A stretch of DNA of 64,000 nt from positions 17,261 through 81,260 of the forward strand of contig NZ_AUDU01000045.1 of NCBI RefSeq assembly GCF_000425625.1, given 5' to 3'. The stretch comes from Stutzerimonas azotifigens DSM 17556. Its GTDB lineage: Bacteria > Pseudomonadota > Gammaproteobacteria > Pseudomonadales > Pseudomonadaceae. The notes beneath the pieces were generated by a model. That model did no database searches and had not been told where the DNA came from. It saw nothing but the letters and a program-made list of their open reading frames with translations. Shown here piece after piece: positions 27,840 through 35,823 of the stretch; position 1 is the first letter of the stretch, and each line of letters begins with the position of its first letter. The position numbers were made by a program, and so were the translations under genes.

Positions 27840-29570
27840 ATGAGCAACCGACTCGTCGTCTCCCTCGGCCAGCATTCGGCGGGCGGCCGCAAGGCCGTCA
27901 ACCAGGACTTCCACGGCGCCCTGGTGCCGAACCCGCCGCTGCTCGGCAGCAAGGGCATCGTCGCCGCGCTGGCCGACGGCATCAGCAGCAGCGCGGTCAG
28001 CCAGGTGGCCAGCGAGTCGGCGGTCAAGGGCTTTCTCGAGGACTACTACGCCACCTCGGAAACCTGGTCGGTGAAGAAATCCGCCGAACGCGTGCTGCGC
28101 GCCCTCAACTCCTGGCTGCATGCCCAGACACGGCAGAGCCAGTACCGCTACGACCGCGACCGCGGCTACGTCTGCACCTTCAGCGCCCTGGTGCTCAAGT
28201 CCGCCACCGCCTACCTGTTCCATGTCGGCGACGCCCGCATCTGGCGCCTGCGCGGTGACGCGCTGGAGCCGCTGACCGAGGACCACCGTGTCTGGGTGTC
28301 CTCCGAGACCAGCTACCTCGGCCGCGCGCTGGGCATCGACTCACGCCTGGAAATCGATTACCGCGCCCTGCCGGTCGAGCCCGGCGACCTCTTCCTGCTG
28401 ACCACCGACGGCGTGCACGAGCACCTGGCAGCGGCCGACATGCTGGCGCTGCTGCGGGGACACGGCGGCGACCTCGATGCGGCCGCGCGGGCGCTGGTGG
28501 AGCGGGCGCTGGCCAACGGCAGCGACGACAACCTCACCGCGCAGGTCCTGCGCATCGAGGCGGTACCCGACGGCGAGGCCCGCGAGCAGTTGCGCCGGGC
28601 CGACGAACTGCCGCTGCCGCCGCTGCTGCAGGCACGCGACCGCTTCGACGGCTACAGCATCGTCCGTGAGCTGCACGCCAGCAGCCGCAGCCACCTGTAC
28701 CTGGCGCTGGACGAGGCGACGGGCACGCCGGTGGCGCTCAAGACGCCCTCGATCGACCAGCAGCATGACCGCGCCTACCGCGAGCGCTTCCTGCTCGAGG
28801 AATGGATCGCCCGGCGCATCCACAGCCCGCACGTGCTCCAGGCGGGGCTGCCGGAGCGGCGGCGCAACTACCTGTACAGCGTGACCGAGCTGATCGAAGG
28901 CCAGACCCTGGCGCAATGGATGATCGATCACCCGCGGCCGGACCTGGAGACCGTGCGCGGCATCGTCGAGCAGATCGCCCGCGGCCTGCGCGCCTTCCAC
29001 CGGTTGGAGATGCTGCACCAGGACCTGCGCCCGCAGAACCTGATGATCGACGCCACCGGCACCCTGAAGATCATAGACTTCGGTTCGACGCGGGTGGCCG
29101 GGCTGCTGGAGACCGGCCCGGCGGCCGGTGCCGACGACATCCTCGGCACCGCCGCCTACACCGCGCCCGAGTATTTCCTCGGCGAGGGCGGCACGCCGCG
29201 TTCGGACCAGTTCTCGCTGGCGGTGATCGCCTACCAGCTGCTCGGCGACGGGCAACTGCCCTACGGCACCGCGGTCGCCGGCGCGCGCACCCGCGCGGCA
29301 CAGAAGCGCCTGCGCTACCGGCCGCTGCACGACGGCGAAAGGGCGATCCCCGCCTGGATCGACGAGGTGCTGAAGAAGGCGCTGCACCCGGACCCGTACC
29401 GGCGCTACGAGGCACTCTCGGAATTCGTCCACGACCTGCGCCACCCCAGCCGGACCTACCTGGCGCGGACCCGCCCGCCGCTGATGGAGCGAAACCCGGT
29501 GCTGTTCTGGAAGTGCGTCTCGCTGCTGCTGGCGATCGTCGTCGGCGTGCTGCTGGCGCGCGGCGGCTGA
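27840..29570 (+). CDS. Bifunctional PP2C phosphatase / serine-threonine kinase with C-terminal membrane anchor
   Basis: A 576-residue protein. Residues 1-240 are a PP2C-type phosphatase (KAVNQDFHG, ALADGISSS, HVGDARIWRL, SDDNLTAQ). Residues 270-540 are a protein kinase: catalytic lysine K301 (VALKTP), catalytic loop HQDLRPQNL (H393-D395, glutamine instead of the usual arginine) and DFG at D413. The last 20 residues are a membrane anchor ending in ARGG. The N-terminal domain should therefore face the cytosol. A kinase of this kind follows nirBD in other pseudomonads, but its target in nitrogen assimilation is unknown. It lies 55 bases after the channel gene. Confidence 0.9.
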   Translation: MSNRLVVSLGQHSAGGRKAVNQDFHGALVPNPPLLGSKGIVAALADGISSSAVSQVASESAVKGFLEDYYATSETWSVKKSAERVLRALNSWLHAQTRQSQYRYDRDRGYVCTFSALVLKSATAYLFHVGDARIWRLRGDALEPLTEDHRVWVSSETSYLGRALGIDSRLEIDYRALPVEPGDLFLLTTDGVHEHLAAADMLALLRGHGGDLDAAARALVERALANGSDDNLTAQVLRIEAVPDGEAREQLRRADELPLPPLLQARDRFDGYSIVRELHASSRSHLYLALDEATGTPVALKTPSIDQQHDRAYRERFLLEEWIARRIHSPHVLQAGLPERRRNYLYSVTELIEGQTLAQWMIDHPRPDLETVRGIVEQIARGLRAFHRLEMLHQDLRPQNLMIDATGTLKIIDFGSTRVAGLLETGPAAGADDILGTAAYTAPEYFLGEGGTPRSDQFSLAVIAYQLLGDGQLPYGTAVAGARTRAAQKRLRYRPLHDGERAIPAWIDEVLKKALHPDPYRRYEALSEFVHDLRHPSRTYLARTRPPLMERNPVLFWKCVSLLLAIVVGVLLARGG

Positions 29571-29974
29571 CGACGGGCACCTCAGCGCCGTGGGCGTGGG
29601 TGGGCGTAGGGTGGGCTTTAGCCCACCGACTGCTGAAAGCCGTGGCCTCTCTGGTGGGCTGAAGCCCACCCTACGCGAACGCCGCCCGACCCATCTACGA
29701 GATTCGGCATCTGCCCTTTCCCTTCTCCCCGCGGGAGAAGGTGGCCCGCAGGGCCGGATGAGGGAAGGCATTCCACCAATGCTCTTCGGGCAGGCGATGC
29801 CTGCCATCGCCGCCAGGGGGGCGCAATCCACAGGGATATGGTGAATGCCGCAAGCCCGTCAGGAGCGGGCGCGGCCTCCCACAAAAGCGTCCGAGCCGCA
29901 CGCTGTCGGAGGCCGACCTCGAGGCGAGTTTGCCTAAGCGAACGGCATTACACCCTAAGGCGCCGCCGGTCGCC
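29571..29974. repeat. Intergenic repeat cluster
   Basis: The 404 bases between the convergent kinase and copper-chaperone genes consist mostly of dispersed repeats. They are an inverted pair with 22-base arms at 29606-29627 and 29653-29674 (same family as 76-132), the element at 29720-29764 (opposite orientation to 15738-15782) and a REP fragment near 29866-29887. No gene is visible. The stem at 29606-29674 could serve as a bidirectional terminator. Confidence 0.85.
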
Positions 29975-30463
29975 TCAGTGGGCGTGATGGCCGGCGCCGT
30001 GCGCCGCCGGGGCTGGCGCCTGTGCGGTCACCGGCACCTCCAGCTCGATCTCGCCGGCGTGCTCGAAGCGCAGCGTCAGCGGGAAGCGTTCGCCATCCTT
30101 CAGCGGCTGCTTCAAGCCGAACAGCATGACGTGGTAGCCCATGGGCGCAAAGGCCACCTCGCCGCCGGCCGGCACCACCACGCTCCCGACCTGGCGCATC
30201 TTCATCAGCCCGTCGACCTGCGCATGCTCATGCACCTCGGCCTTGTCGGCCACCGGCGTCTCGGCGCCGACCAGCCGGTCGTCCTCGGCGCCCTCGTTGT
30301 GCAGGGTGAAATAGGCCGCGCCGTTCGGCAGCCCGGGCGGCGTGGCCCGCGCCCAGGCGTTCTCGACGCGCAGGCTGGCGTGAGGGTGGTCATCGTGCGC
30401 CAGCGCCGCCAGCGGGGCGGTGAGCAGGGCGGCGGTGAGGGTCATGAGGGCGGGCAGTTTCAT
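29975..30463 (-). CDS. Periplasmic copper chaperone PCu(A)C
   Basis: A 162-residue exported protein (signal peptide about 1-22, ending LAALA). It carries the complete copper-binding signature H-x10-M-x21-H-x-M (H78, M89, H111, M113), and the tail is histidine-rich (HGAGHHAH). PCu(A)C proteins carry Cu(I) in the periplasm, for instance to the CuA site of cytochrome oxidase. It is the last gene of a four-gene minus-strand set with the DUF2946, beta-propeller and DUF305 genes. Confidence 0.93.
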   Translation of the reverse strand: MKLPALMTLTAALLTAPLAALAHDDHPHASLRVENAWARATPPGLPNGAAYFTLHNEGAEDDRLVGAETPVADKAEVHEHAQVDGLMKMRQVGSVVVPAGGEVAFAPMGYHVMLFGLKQPLKDGERFPLTLRFEHAGEIELEVPVTAQAPAPAAHGAGHHAH

Positions 30464-30577
30464 GTCGGTTTCCTTGTCGATGCGCGCGACGGCCGTCGCG
30501 CGAGAGCGGATCGCTGATCAGGCCCGCGGACGGCGGGCATCCTGTTCGAAGGGGCGGAGTCGGCGCTGGTCGCGCGT

Positions 30578-30964
30578 TCACGCATTCGGCAGCGGCGAGG
30601 CGCGTGGGGCGAGCGCCGGGCGCAGCAGGCGCGGCGAGGCGCCGGGCCATTGGGCGAGCGCCGCGGGCGAGGGCGCTTCGCCGGCCAGCAGCCCCAGGCC
30701 ACCGGCATCGAAGGGGGCGAGCGTCGGCCCGAAGGACGAGCACAGCGGACAGGCATGCAACGAGCTGACCTCCGCCATCGGCGATGCGAGTTCCACGGCG
30801 GGACCGGTCGACAGGCTGTGCGAGCAGAACCCGCCGTCAGTCAGCCCGCTCAGCGCCAGCCCTGCGGCCTGCCCGTGATGCAGGCCGCAGGCGAGCAGCC
30901 CCAGCAGCAGGCCGAGAGAGAGCAGCCAGGCGGTCGTGAGGCGATGTGTGGTCGAGGAGGTCAT
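30578..30964 (-). CDS. DUF2946 family protein
   Basis: A 128-residue small secreted or membrane protein. A hydrophobic N-terminal segment (LTTAWLLSLGLLLGLLACGLH) is followed by the DUF2946 features CSHS and HACPLCSSFG. The family is often encoded beside copper chaperones and copper-related TonB receptors; its function is unknown. The start at 30964 is preferred over an upstream in-frame ATG at 31051, which lies before the signal. It lies 114 bases upstream of the copper chaperone gene. Confidence 0.8.
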   Translation of the reverse strand: MTSSTTHRLTTAWLLSLGLLLGLLACGLHHGQAAGLALSGLTDGGFCSHSLSTGPAVELASPMAEVSSLHACPLCSSFGPTLAPFDAGGLGLLAGEAPSPAALAQWPGASPRLLRPALAPRASPLPNA

Positions 30965-31054
30965 GGCCAGGGACTCTAGCACCCGACCACAGTGCCCGGA
31001 AGACGTGGTATGCGCGCGGCCAACCACCGCCCGGCGTGCCAGGCGGTGCAACGC

Positions 31055-32518
31055 CTACATTGCCTGGCGCTGGATGACGCGGCCCGGTGCGCTGGCGCTG
31101 CCGGCGACGATCACCAGGTAGCGGCGCTGGCTCTCGGCCGGCTGCTGGACAACCTGCCGGAACGGCCCTACCGCGTTGACGATGGCGGCGCCCGCAGGGT
31201 TGCTGTTGAAGGCGGCCAGTGGCTGCAGCGCACCTTCGCCATCGGGGCGCTCGGCGAGCGCCAGCAGGTAAGGGTGTTTCGGCTCCAGACCGGTGACCGA
31301 GGCCTGCAGCACCTGCGACAACCCCTGTTCGAAGAGCGTGACCGTCGTCGGGGCGCGCTCGCCGGTGCCCCGTTGCGTCGATACCAGGCTCAGTTGCAGC
31401 GTCTCGGCTGCGACGCCGAGTGGTTGCAGATTGGCCCTGCCGTCGCCCTGCGGGACGGCCTGGGGAACGTAGACCACCGCCTGCGGGGCCTGGCCGATCG
31501 GCACGGTGCTCAGCAGCCGGTGCTCGAGCGCGTCGATCACCGCGAGGGCGTCGGCGTTTTCCAGTCCGACGTACATGCGCGTGCCGTCGGCGGAGGGCCA
31601 GAGGCCGTGCGGCAGGCGCCCCACGTCGAGAGTGGCGAGCTGCTCGAAGGTCCCGGCGTCGAACACCTTGACCTGATTCAGTCCGCCGAGGGTAACGTAG
31701 GCGAAGGTGCCGCGGGCGTTGTGGGCGAGATTCACGTGATTGGTGATCGGGCCGGTATCCAGGGTTGTGAGCAGGTGGAAGGGCGGTCGCGCGTCGAACA
31801 CCTGGACCTTGCCCACGTCCTTCAGGGTCAGCCAGAGCTGCCTGCCGTCGGGTGAGGCCGCCAGGTTGGGGCAGAACGGGCTGGCCTGCGGCAGCGTCGC
31901 CACGACGCGGTGCTCGGCCACCTCGATCACGCTCGTCTGCGGGCTGAACGACGAGCACACGTAGCCATAGCGGCCATCGGGGGAGAAGATCTGCATGCCC
32001 GGGCCGGCCGGGACCCGGATGCGGGTCTTCTCCTCGAAGGTCCCTGCGTCCAGTACCGCGATGTAGTCCTCGCCACGCACCGTCACCCAGATTTCGCGGC
32101 CGTCGGGTGTATAGAAGGCTTCGTGCGGCGCGCGGCCGAGGTAGGTCACATGCCTGACTGCATTGGTCGCCGTGTCGATGAAGCTGACCGAATTCGAACC
32201 GATGGAGACCACCGCCAGCGTACGGTGATCCGGCGAAAAGCCGAGGCCGTGCACCAGCACCTGCCCCCGGTACAGCGGGCTGAGGTTGCCCGGCTGCGTC
32301 TCGCCGAGCCGGATCACGCCGAGCAGCTCGTTGCTCGCCGGATCGGTGACCGACACCGTGTTGGAAAACTGTTCGGCGGCATAGACGCGGTCGCGATGGC
32401 TGATCGGGATATCGGGTGCTTCCAGCAGGCCGGGCACCTGTCCGGCCAGCAGTGGTGCCGACAGGCCGGCGAGGGCGGTGGCAAGTGCCGTGCGCAGGAA
32501 AAGACGAGTGACGATCAT
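31055..32518 (-). CDS. Periplasmic YVTN-type beta-propeller protein
   Basis: A 487-residue exported protein (signal peptide about 1-25, ending PLLAG). It has at least six repeats of the YVTN/cytochrome-D1-like pattern, such as GFSPDHRTLAVVSIGSNSV, FYTPDGREIWVTVRGEDYI and AASPDGRQLWLTLKDVGKV. These form a beta-propeller of the YncE type. The last 110 residues are a separate domain. No heme or metal motif is seen. It lies 13 bases after the DUF305 gene and is clearly in its operon, which suggests a role in metal or stress handling, but the function is unknown. Confidence 0.85.
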   Translation of the reverse strand: MIVTRLFLRTALATALAGLSAPLLAGQVPGLLEAPDIPISHRDRVYAAEQFSNTVSVTDPASNELLGVIRLGETQPGNLSPLYRGQVLVHGLGFSPDHRTLAVVSIGSNSVSFIDTATNAVRHVTYLGRAPHEAFYTPDGREIWVTVRGEDYIAVLDAGTFEEKTRIRVPAGPGMQIFSPDGRYGYVCSSFSPQTSVIEVAEHRVVATLPQASPFCPNLAASPDGRQLWLTLKDVGKVQVFDARPPFHLLTTLDTGPITNHVNLAHNARGTFAYVTLGGLNQVKVFDAGTFEQLATLDVGRLPHGLWPSADGTRMYVGLENADALAVIDALEHRLLSTVPIGQAPQAVVYVPQAVPQGDGRANLQPLGVAAETLQLSLVSTQRGTGERAPTTVTLFEQGLSQVLQASVTGLEPKHPYLLALAERPDGEGALQPLAAFNSNPAGAAIVNAVGPFRQVVQQPAESQRRYLVIVAGSASAPGRVIQRQAM

Positions 32519-32531
32519 CGGGGGCTCCAGG

Positions 32532-32954
32532 TCAGCGGTGGGTGTGGGCAGGCTGGGAATCGGTTGGTGCCGCCGAGGTGGGTGCGGCGGGCAGCGGGTC
32601 GCCGATGGCCAGGCGCATCGCCGCGATCTCCTGTTGCTGGGTGATGATGATTTCCTGCGCCAGGCGTTTGAGGGGTTCGCTGCGACCGTAGCGGAGCATG
32701 GCCTTCGCCATGTCGATGGCGCCCTGGTGATGCGGCACCATCATTTCGACGAAGTCGCGGTCGACGTCGCCGCTCGGCTCCATGTGCATGGCGACCATCA
32801 TGCGCGCCATGGCGGCGTTGTTTTCTGCGGTGAAACCGGGCGCTTCGGTCGGCGCGGCGGGCTGGTCGTCCTGGGCTGAGGCCATGCTCGCCCAGGCCAG
32901 CGCGCCGAGGGCGAGCGCGATGCGAGCGGTTGGGAGGATTGGTAGGTCGTCCAT
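32532..32954 (-). CDS. DUF305 family periplasmic protein
   Basis: A 140-residue exported protein (signal peptide about 1-28, ending MASAQ). The DUF305 core MMVPHHQGAIDMAKAML is present and the sequence is rich in methionine and histidine. Members such as CopM bind copper in the periplasm. It is the first gene of the operon controlled by the promoter at 32990-33014. Its ribosome site (AGGA at 32961-32964) lies in one arm of an inverted repeat. Confidence 0.9.
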   Translation of the reverse strand: MDDLPILPTARIALALGALAWASMASAQDDQPAAPTEAPGFTAENNAAMARMMVAMHMEPSGDVDRDFVEMMVPHHQGAIDMAKAMLRYGRSEPLKRLAQEIIITQQQEIAAMRLAIGDPLPAAPTSAAPTDSQPAHTHR

Positions 32955-32961
32955 CGGTATT

Positions 32962-32990
32962 CCTGACAGGTGGTGGGGGTGCCTGTCAGG
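32962..32990 (-). promoter_or_regulatory. Inverted repeat over the DUF305 start region
   Basis: Nine-base arms at 32962-32970 and 32982-32990 (CCTGACAGG and its complement) flank an 11-base spacer. The inner arm contains most of the ribosome site, and the outer arm touches the predicted -10 element. It could be an operator palindrome at the transcription start, or, if the transcript starts early enough, a hairpin hiding the ribosome site. Confidence 0.55.
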
Positions 32991-33014
32991 ACGAGCCGCG
33001 CGCGCGGATATTCC
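32990..33014 (-). promoter_or_regulatory. ECF-sigma promoter of the DUF305 operon
   Basis: Read on the minus strand: GGAAT (33010-33014), 16 bases, then CGTC (32990-32993). The same two boxes at the same spacing lie upstream of the ECF sigma gene at 34322-34346. GGAA-type -35 and CGTC-type -10 elements with 16-17 base spacing are usual for ECF sigma factors. It lies in the 68-base gap between the anti-sigma and DUF305 genes. Confidence 0.75.
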
Positions 33015-33022
33015 GTGCGCTG

Positions 33023-33775
33023 TCAGATCAGCGGGGCCAGCGCCTGTTGTACGGCAGCCGAGCGCGGGCTGCTGCCGACGCTCACCACCGCATAGTGGTA
33101 GCTGCGATCGGCCCAGTATTGAGCCACCAGGCCGTCGTCGCGCCGGCTGCCGCGCCCGATGGCCGTACGTCCCGGCGGGCGGATGTAGAACAGTACCGTC
33201 TCGCCACGCTCATCCTTGTAGAGCACGACGGCGGCCGCGCCCTGTTCGGTGGCCATCAGGCGCGCGCCGACCGGGTGAAAGCCGTAAGGCCCCAGATCTG
33301 GCATCGGTGCGGCGGCGTCGAAATGGCGATCGAGCCAGTGCTGCAGCGCGCCGGGTTCATTGGCGGCGAAGTCCACCGGCGGTGCGTTTTCTCCGCTGAA
33401 CAGGTGGTAGGCCTGCACCGCGTCGGCCATCGGCAGGCCCGGTGCCGGCGCGGCAAGCTCCCGGCCGTACCAGCCACCGGTGATACCGAGCCCCAGCGCC
33501 AGCATCAGCGAGGCGGCGGTCGCCAAGCGCCGCTGCCGGCGTTGCCTGAGTCCGCGGCGCAGCGCGGCCGGATCGAGGCGTGGTGCGGGCTCTGGTGACG
33601 GCAGAGCGGCCAAGGCCGCGCGCAGTTGCTGCGTTTCGGCCCGCAGCCTGGTGATCTCGCTGGCCAGCGAGGCATCGGTGGCTGCGAGCGCTTCGATCTC
33701 GGCCAGGCGCGTGGGGCTCAGTTCGCCGTCCAGGTAGGCGCTCAGTTCGTCCTGGCTGGGAGGGGTCGGCCTCAT
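33023..33775 (-). CDS. Anti-sigma factor, membrane-anchored
   Basis: A 250-residue single-pass inner-membrane protein. The N-terminus PSQDELSAYLDGELSP is the usual anti-sigma opening, followed by a helical region. A membrane segment at about 85-105 (LATAASLMLALGLGITGGW) leads to a periplasmic sensor domain of about 145 residues. No zinc-binding HxxxCxxC motif is seen. The start codon overlaps the sigma gene stop by four bases, so the two proteins are made together. The signal sensed is unknown; the operon context points to copper or periplasmic stress. Confidence 0.88.
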   Translation of the reverse strand: MRPTPPSQDELSAYLDGELSPTRLAEIEALAATDASLASEITRLRAETQQLRAALAALPSPEPAPRLDPAALRRGLRQRRQRRLATAASLMLALGLGITGGWYGRELAAPAPGLPMADAVQAYHLFSGENAPPVDFAANEPGALQHWLDRHFDAAAPMPDLGPYGFHPVGARLMATEQGAAAVVLYKDERGETVLFYIRPPGRTAIGRGSRRDDGLVAQYWADRSYHYAVVSVGSSPRSAAVQQALAPLI

Positions 33776-34284
33776 TTGAGTAATCGCACGGGTGGTAAAT
33801 TGATCTGCCCTTCGCCGAGTGCACGCAACGCATGACGGGCACGCGAGAGGCGGGACATCACGGTGCCGATCGGAACGCCCAGGGCATCGGCGGCCTCGCG
33901 ATAGCTTAGCCCCTCGACGCCCACCAACAGGAGCAGCGCCCGCTGCTCGGGCGCGAGTCTGGCGAAGGCTTCCAGCATGGAGCGCGCCTCGGCCACCTCC
34001 TCGGTGGCGGTCGTCTGCTCCTCGGCGTGGACGAACAGCGCCAGGATGCGTGCATAGCGCCGCTGACGTCGCTGGCCGTCGATGAATTGCCGGTACAGGA
34101 TGGTGAACAGCCAGGCGCGCAGATCGCCGTCAGCCTGACGGGTGCCGCGCCAGGTCAACGCGCGCTCGACAGCCGACTGCACCAGGTCGTCCGCGCTGGC
34201 GCCGTGGCGTGTCAACCAGAGCGCGAACCGGCGTAGCCGAGGCAGCAGCGCGCGTAGCTGTTCGTCTGTGATGTCCTGACGCAT
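33772..34284 (-). CDS. ECF-family RNA polymerase sigma factor
   Basis: A 170-residue sigma-70 family protein with only regions 2 and 4. Region 2 spans about residues 10-75 (DDLVQSAVERAL, LFTILYRQFIDGQRR). Region 4 spans 110-160 (LAPEQRALLLLVGVEGLSYREAA then IGTVMSRLSRAR). It directs polymerase to GGAAT-N16-CGTC promoters by inference: this motif occurs 38 bases before its own start and again before the DUF305 gene. The frame continues 45 codons upstream of ATG 34284, but that would extend past the promoter. Confidence 0.93.
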   Translation of the reverse strand: MRQDITDEQLRALLPRLRRFALWLTRHGASADDLVQSAVERALTWRGTRQADGDLRAWLFTILYRQFIDGQRRQRRYARILALFVHAEEQTTATEEVAEARSMLEAFARLAPEQRALLLLVGVEGLSYREAADALGVPIGTVMSRLSRARHALRALGEGQINLPPVRLLK

Positions 34285-34321
34285 CGGTTTGCACCGCCCG
34301 GATGGCTTGCTGACGAGAGCA

Positions 34322-34346
34322 GACGTTCGAGCGGCCGGTTTATTCC
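34322..34346 (-). promoter_or_regulatory. Autoregulatory ECF promoter
   Basis: On the minus strand: GGAAT at 34342-34346 and CGTC at 34322-34325, separated by exactly 16 bases. The start would lie near 34316, about 30 bases before the sigma gene ATG. The same motif at 32990-33014 suggests that the sigma factor drives its own gene and the copper-related operon. Confidence 0.72.
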
Positions 34347-34420
34347 GCAACGATGAAAACTTGGTTAGAAAAGGCGACACATCCGCCTGCCGATCAGCCA
34401 CTGGCTGCGTCATAGGCAAT

Positions 34421-34444
34421 AAAAAGCCGGCTTGTGGCCGGCTT
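34421..34444 (-). terminator. Intrinsic terminator of ppa
   Basis: An 8-bp perfect stem AAGCCGGC/GCCGGCTT (34424-34431 with 34437-34444) with a five-base loop is followed on the minus strand by TTTTTATTG. It begins 18 bases after the ppa stop codon. Confidence 0.88.
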
Positions 34445-34461
34445 CCGGGGGTGGTGTCGAC

Positions 34462-34989
34462 CTACTTCTGGTAAGCCGCAACCGCCTTGGTGATCTCGGC
34501 GCGGGCTTCTTCGGCGCCGCCCCAGCCTTCGACCTTCACCCACTTGCCCTTCTCGAGGTCCTTGTAGTTCTCGAAGAAGTGCTTGATCTGCTCGAGCAGC
34601 AGGGGCGGCAGGTCGGTGTATTCCTGGACGTCCTTGTACAGCACGCTCAGCTTGTCGTGCGGCACGGCGACCAGCTTGGCGTCGCCGCCGGCTTCGTCGG
34701 TCATGTGCAGCACGCCGACCGGGCGGGCGCGGATCACGGCGCCCGGCGCGACCGGGTAGGGGGTCACCACCAGCACGTCGAGCGGGTCGCCGTCGTCGGC
34801 CAGGGTGTTGGGGATGTAGCCGTAGTTGGCCGGATAGAACATCGGAGTGGCCATGAAGCGGTCGACGAACAGGCAGTCGCTGTCCTTGTCGATTTCGTAC
34901 TTGATCGGGGCGTGGTTGGCCGGGATCTCGATCGCGACGTAGATGTCGTTGGGCAGGTCTTTGCCAGCCGGGATCTTGCTGTAGCTCAT
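34462..34989 (-). CDS. ppa: Inorganic pyrophosphatase
   Basis: Hydrolyses pyrophosphate to phosphate and drives biosynthetic reactions; cytoplasmic, family I. The 175-residue length is standard. The signatures are [13 protein letters not shown], the metal-binding block [10 protein letters not shown] and the substrate residues in [14 protein letters not shown]. Single-gene unit with its own terminator. Confidence 0.98.
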   Translation of the reverse strand: MSYSKIPAGKDLPNDIYVAIEIPANHAPIKYEIDKDSDCLFVDRFMATPMFYPANYGYIPNTLADDGDPLDVLVVTPYPVAPGAVIRARPVGVLHMTDEAGGDAKLVAVPHDKLSVLYKDVQEYTDLPPLLLEQIKHFFENYKDLEKGKWVKVEGWGGAEEARAEITKAVAAYQK

Positions 34990-35292
34990 GGTCGATGGCT
35001 CCGTTATCGGCCGATGCGTGGCCAGGGGCGAAAAAAGCGGCCGCGATTATAGGCCGAACCCGGCGACCGTTGCCACGCTGCCGGGCTAGCCCATTGGTAG
35101 CGGTCGGGGCCGGTATTCGACGGCGCCGCGGGGGCGCGGTTCCTCGCCCGTCGCGGATTCGGACATCCGGCGCACGCAGCCCCGGCCAGCGGGGCGCCCG
35201 CTGAACATTTGCCGCCCGTGCGCAGTCGTACCCCCTAGAACGCGGACTGCCCGACTGCATGGAAGCGCCATCAGCCCAACCGTGAGGCTCCC
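34990..35292. other. Divergent promoter region between ppa and paoA
   Basis: This 303-base gap separates divergently transcribed genes, so it must hold two promoters. I see no clear operator, repeat or small gene in it and could not assign -35/-10 boxes. Confidence 0.5.
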
Positions 35293-35823
35293 ATGAGCGC
35301 CAGACACCCTTGCACCGGGGGTGGCGGCATCGCCGCCCGCCCCGTCACGCTTGAACTCAACGGCCAGCACCGTTCCCTCGACGTCGAGCCCTGGACCACC
35401 CTGCTCGATCTGCTGCGCGAGCGACTCGGCCTGACCGGCACCAAGAAAGGCTGCGACCACGGCCAGTGCGGCGCCTGCACCGTGCTGGTGGACGGCAAGC
35501 GCATCAACGCCTGCCTGGCCCTGGCGGTGATGTGCGATGGCAAGCGCGTGACCACCATCGAGGGGCTGGCACGCGGCGACCAGCTGCACCCGATGCAGGC
35601 GGCCTTCGTCAGCCACGACGCCTTCCAGTGCGGATACTGCACGCCCGGGCAGATCTGCTCGGCGGTCGGCCTGGTGGCCGAAGGGCGGGCGCAGGGCCGC
35701 GACGACATCCGCGAGCAGATGAGCGGCAACATCTGCCGCTGCGGCGCCTACCCGAACATCCTCGCCGCCATCGAAGAGGCCGCGCCGCAGACCCGCGCGT
35801 GGCTGGAGGAGGGTGAGCGATGA
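35293..35823 (+). CDS. paoA: Aldehyde oxidoreductase, [2Fe-2S] subunit (PaoA/YagT-like)
   Basis: Electron-transfer subunit of a molybdenum aldehyde oxidase of the xanthine oxidase family. In its 176 residues the plant-type cluster is bound by [12 protein letters not shown] plus the cysteine of RINAC, and the second cluster by [10 protein letters not shown] and NICRCGAY. E. coli PaoA is longer and begins with a Tat signal. Here the leader is only about 17 residues and has no twin arginine, so the enzyme may be cytoplasmic. The stop overlaps the next start (ATGA). Confidence 0.93.
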   Translation: MSARHPCTGGGGIAARPVTLELNGQHRSLDVEPWTTLLDLLRERLGLTGTKKGCDHGQCGACTVLVDGKRINACLALAVMCDGKRVTTIEGLARGDQLHPMQAAFVSHDAFQCGYCTPGQICSAVGLVAEGRAQGRDDIREQMSGNICRCGAYPNILAAIEEAAPQTRAWLEEGER

